Source of the DNA: Tenderia sp965602225
GTDB taxonomy: Bacteria; Pseudomonadota; Gammaproteobacteria; Tenderiales; Tenderiaceae
Direction of reading: 5' to 3'
Length of the DNA: 64,000 nucleotides
Assembly (NCBI GenBank): GCA_965602225.1
Contig: CBFCYE010000008.1
Location: 47,194-111,193 of the forward strand
Under the pieces are notes generated by a model. That model worked only from the letters and a program-made list of their open reading frames with translations. It was not told where the DNA came from and searched no databases. Numbering within the stretch: position 1 is the first letter of the stretch; every line of letters begins with the position of its first letter. Positions 62,572 to 64,000 of the stretch are shown one piece after another. The position numbers and the translations under genes were made by a program.

Positions 62572-64000
62572 ATGTCATTGCCCCCGATAGAACAACGCAT
62601 TGCCCTGGAAATCAACGCCAATGTAGCGCAGATCATCGCCGCCATCACCTTGCTTGACGAAGGCTCCACCGTGCCCTTCATCGCCCGTTACCGTAAAGAG
62701 GTCACCGGCGGCCTGGATGACACCCAGCTGCGCACCCTGGAAGAGCGCCTCGGTTACCTGCGCGAACTGGAAGATCGTCGCCTCGCGGTGGTCAAAGCCA
62801 TCAACGAACAGGGCAAGATGACTGACACCTTAAAAGCCTCAATCATGGACGCCGAGACCAAGACCCGCCTCGAAGACCTCTATCTACCCTATAAAATCAA
62901 GCGCCGCACCAAGGCCCAGATTGCGCGTGAAGCAGGACTGGAACCACTGGCCGACGCGCTGTTTGAAGACCCGAGCCTTGACCCGGAAACAGAGGCCGCC
63001 AAGTTCCTCAATCCAGACGCTGAGATTAAAGACACCACCGCAGCGCTGGACGGCGCCCGCCAGATCCTGATGGAACGCTTCGCCGAGGATGCCGAACTGG
63101 TCGGCGAGCTACGCGCCTACGCCTGGGACAACGGCCAACTACACTCGACCGTCATCGCCGGCAAAGAAAACGAGGCCGCCAAGTTCTCCGATTATTTCGA
63201 CAAGACCGAGGCCATCAAAGCCACTCCATCACATCGGGCTCTGGCCATGTTTCGTGGTCGCAGCGAAGGTTTTTTAACCCTGTCGTTGGAACTACCCGGC
63301 GATGCCGAGGCCACTGCCAATCGCACCCCGACCATGGGCGAAAACATGATTGCCCGCCGCTTCGGCATCAAAAATGAGTCCCGCCCGGCAGACAAGTGGC
63401 TCGCCGACACGGTGCGTTGGAGCTGGCGCGTCAAGATGGCCATGCATGTCGATATGGAACTGAAAAAACAGCTGCGCGAAGCCGCCGAACTGGAGGCTAT
63501 AAAGGTCTTCGCCAGCAATCTCAAAGACCTGCTACTGGCCGCACCGGCCGGGCCGCGTGCCACCCTCGGCCTTGATCCGGGCCTGCGTACCGGCGTCAAG
63601 GTCGCCGTGGTAGATAACACCGGCAAGCTGGTGGATTACGCCACCATCTACCCACACCAACCCAAAAACCAATGGGACCAATCGCTGCATGTGCTGGGCG
63701 AGCTGTGCAAAAAACATAAGGTCGATCTGCTCAGCATCGGCAACGGCACCGCCTCACGCGAAACCGACAAGCTGGCTGCCGACCTGATCAAACAACAAGC
63801 AGCCCTAAAAATGACCAAGATCATGGTCTCTGAGGCTGGCGCATCGGTCTACTCGGCCTCGGAACTGGCGGCACGGGAATTCCCCGAGCTCGACGTATCC
63901 ATCCGTGGCGCTGTTTCTATCGCCCGCCGCCTGCAAGACCCACTGGCGGAACTGGTCAAGATCGAACCCAAGGCCATCGGTGTTGGCCAGTACCAGCATG
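62572..64000 (+). CDS. tex: Transcription accessory protein Tex (5' part, runs off the window)
   Basis: At least 476 residues of the roughly 770-aa RNA-binding protein are present; no stop is reached. It has the Tex N-terminal domain (about 1-190, IARYRKEVTGGLDDTQLR) and the YqgF/RNase H-like domain (about 325-455, TLGLDPGLRTGVKVAVVD). The HhH and S1 domains lie beyond the window. AAGGAAGGA precedes the ATG by 9 nt. Tex acts in transcription and stress tolerance. Confidence 0.93.
   Translation, partial: MSLPPIEQRIALEINANVAQIIAAITLLDEGSTVPFIARYRKEVTGGLDDTQLRTLEERLGYLRELEDRRLAVVKAINEQGKMTDTLKASIMDAETKTRLEDLYLPYKIKRRTKAQIAREAGLEPLADALFEDPSLDPETEAAKFLNPDAEIKDTTAALDGARQILMERFAEDAELVGELRAYAWDNGQLHSTVIAGKENEAAKFSDYFDKTEAIKATPSHRALAMFRGRSEGFLTLSLELPGDAEATANRTPTMGENMIARRFGIKNESRPADKWLADTVRWSWRVKMAMHVDMELKKQLREAAELEAIKVFASNLKDLLLAAPAGPRATLGLDPGLRTGVKVAVVDNTGKLVDYATIYPHQPKNQWDQSLHVLGELCKKHKVDLLSIGNGTASRETDKLAADLIKQQAALKMTKIMVSEAGASVYSASELAAREFPELDVSIRGAVSIARRLQDPLAELVKIEPKAIGVGQYQH

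Noticed and set aside
62328..62681. 117-codon leftward frame overlapping the tex start
   Set aside because: It overlaps the tex coding region and promoter, has no ribosome site, and its composition looks like a repeat-derived accident.
1..64000. CRISPR arrays, prophage, transposase genes or known anti-phage defence systems
   Set aside because: No regularly spaced direct repeats, cas genes, phage structural genes, transposase or restriction/toxin-antitoxin genes were found on either strand.

Overview
The window is a typical gammaproteobacterial chromosome segment of moderate GC (about 52-54% by eye) with no phage, transposase or plasmid genes. Support for Gammaproteobacteria comes from gene order: argS-SPOR, glnK-amtB beside ubiK-comM, TPR-lolB-ispE-tRNA-Gln-prs-rplY-pth-ychF, hemA-prfA-prmC, gatCAB-mreBCD-mrdA-rodA-mltB-rlpA-dacA-dat-ybeD-lipB-lipA, and petABC. 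The genus cannot be fixed. The DUF3683 oxidoreductase, GatCAB, cytochrome bc1 and several rhodanese proteins suggest a respiring, free-living organism of the Chromatiales/Thiotrichales kind.

Layout. 1-8.2 kb: a giant FAD/Fe-S oxidoreductase, divergent from a cyclic-nucleotide-binding/rhodanese fusion; a YqaA-type membrane protein with a 265-bp MITE-like element at its start codon; a CLC transporter and hemJ. 8.2-13.4 kb: a region with DnaA boxes, then priA, argS and a SPOR protein. 13.7-18.8 kb: a hybrid histidine kinase, cupin, speA and divergent speE (polyamines). 18.9-24.2 kb: small membrane proteins, Bcp, amtB-glnK with a readable sigma-54 promoter and NtrC site, ubiK, comM. 24.2-27.6 kb: a GGDEF-EAL protein coupled to an exported rhodanese, and a SET protein. 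27.7-34.7 kb: a long leftward housekeeping operon with two tRNAs. 34.9-38.1 kb: hemA-prfA-prmC. 38.1-41.2 kb: the most unusual locus. 41.2-58.4 kb: DUF2058, DUF3422, gatCAB, then a near-continuous cell-wall and lipoylation gene row. 58.4-64 kb: a 40-aa membrane-protein gene in its own transcription unit, the cytochrome bc1 operon, uppP, and the 5' part of tex, which runs off the end.

The best candidate for a poorly described system is at 38.1-41.2 kb. A 62-aa peptide with a KR-type Tat-like leader and a predicted 15-residue exported tail is followed by a hairpin, an NTP_transf_5 nucleotidyltransferase and a PqqD-HprK fusion kinase. A JAMM peptidase is divergent. The kinase plus nucleotidyltransferase pairing recalls tailoring of some lasso peptides and the HPr-rel-A system, but no exosortase, lasso cyclase or radical SAM gene is present here. 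Other points of interest are a 40-aa CRP-box-preceded membrane protein, an mreC gene that appears to start at ATC, and a perfect inverted DnaA-box pair upstream of priA.
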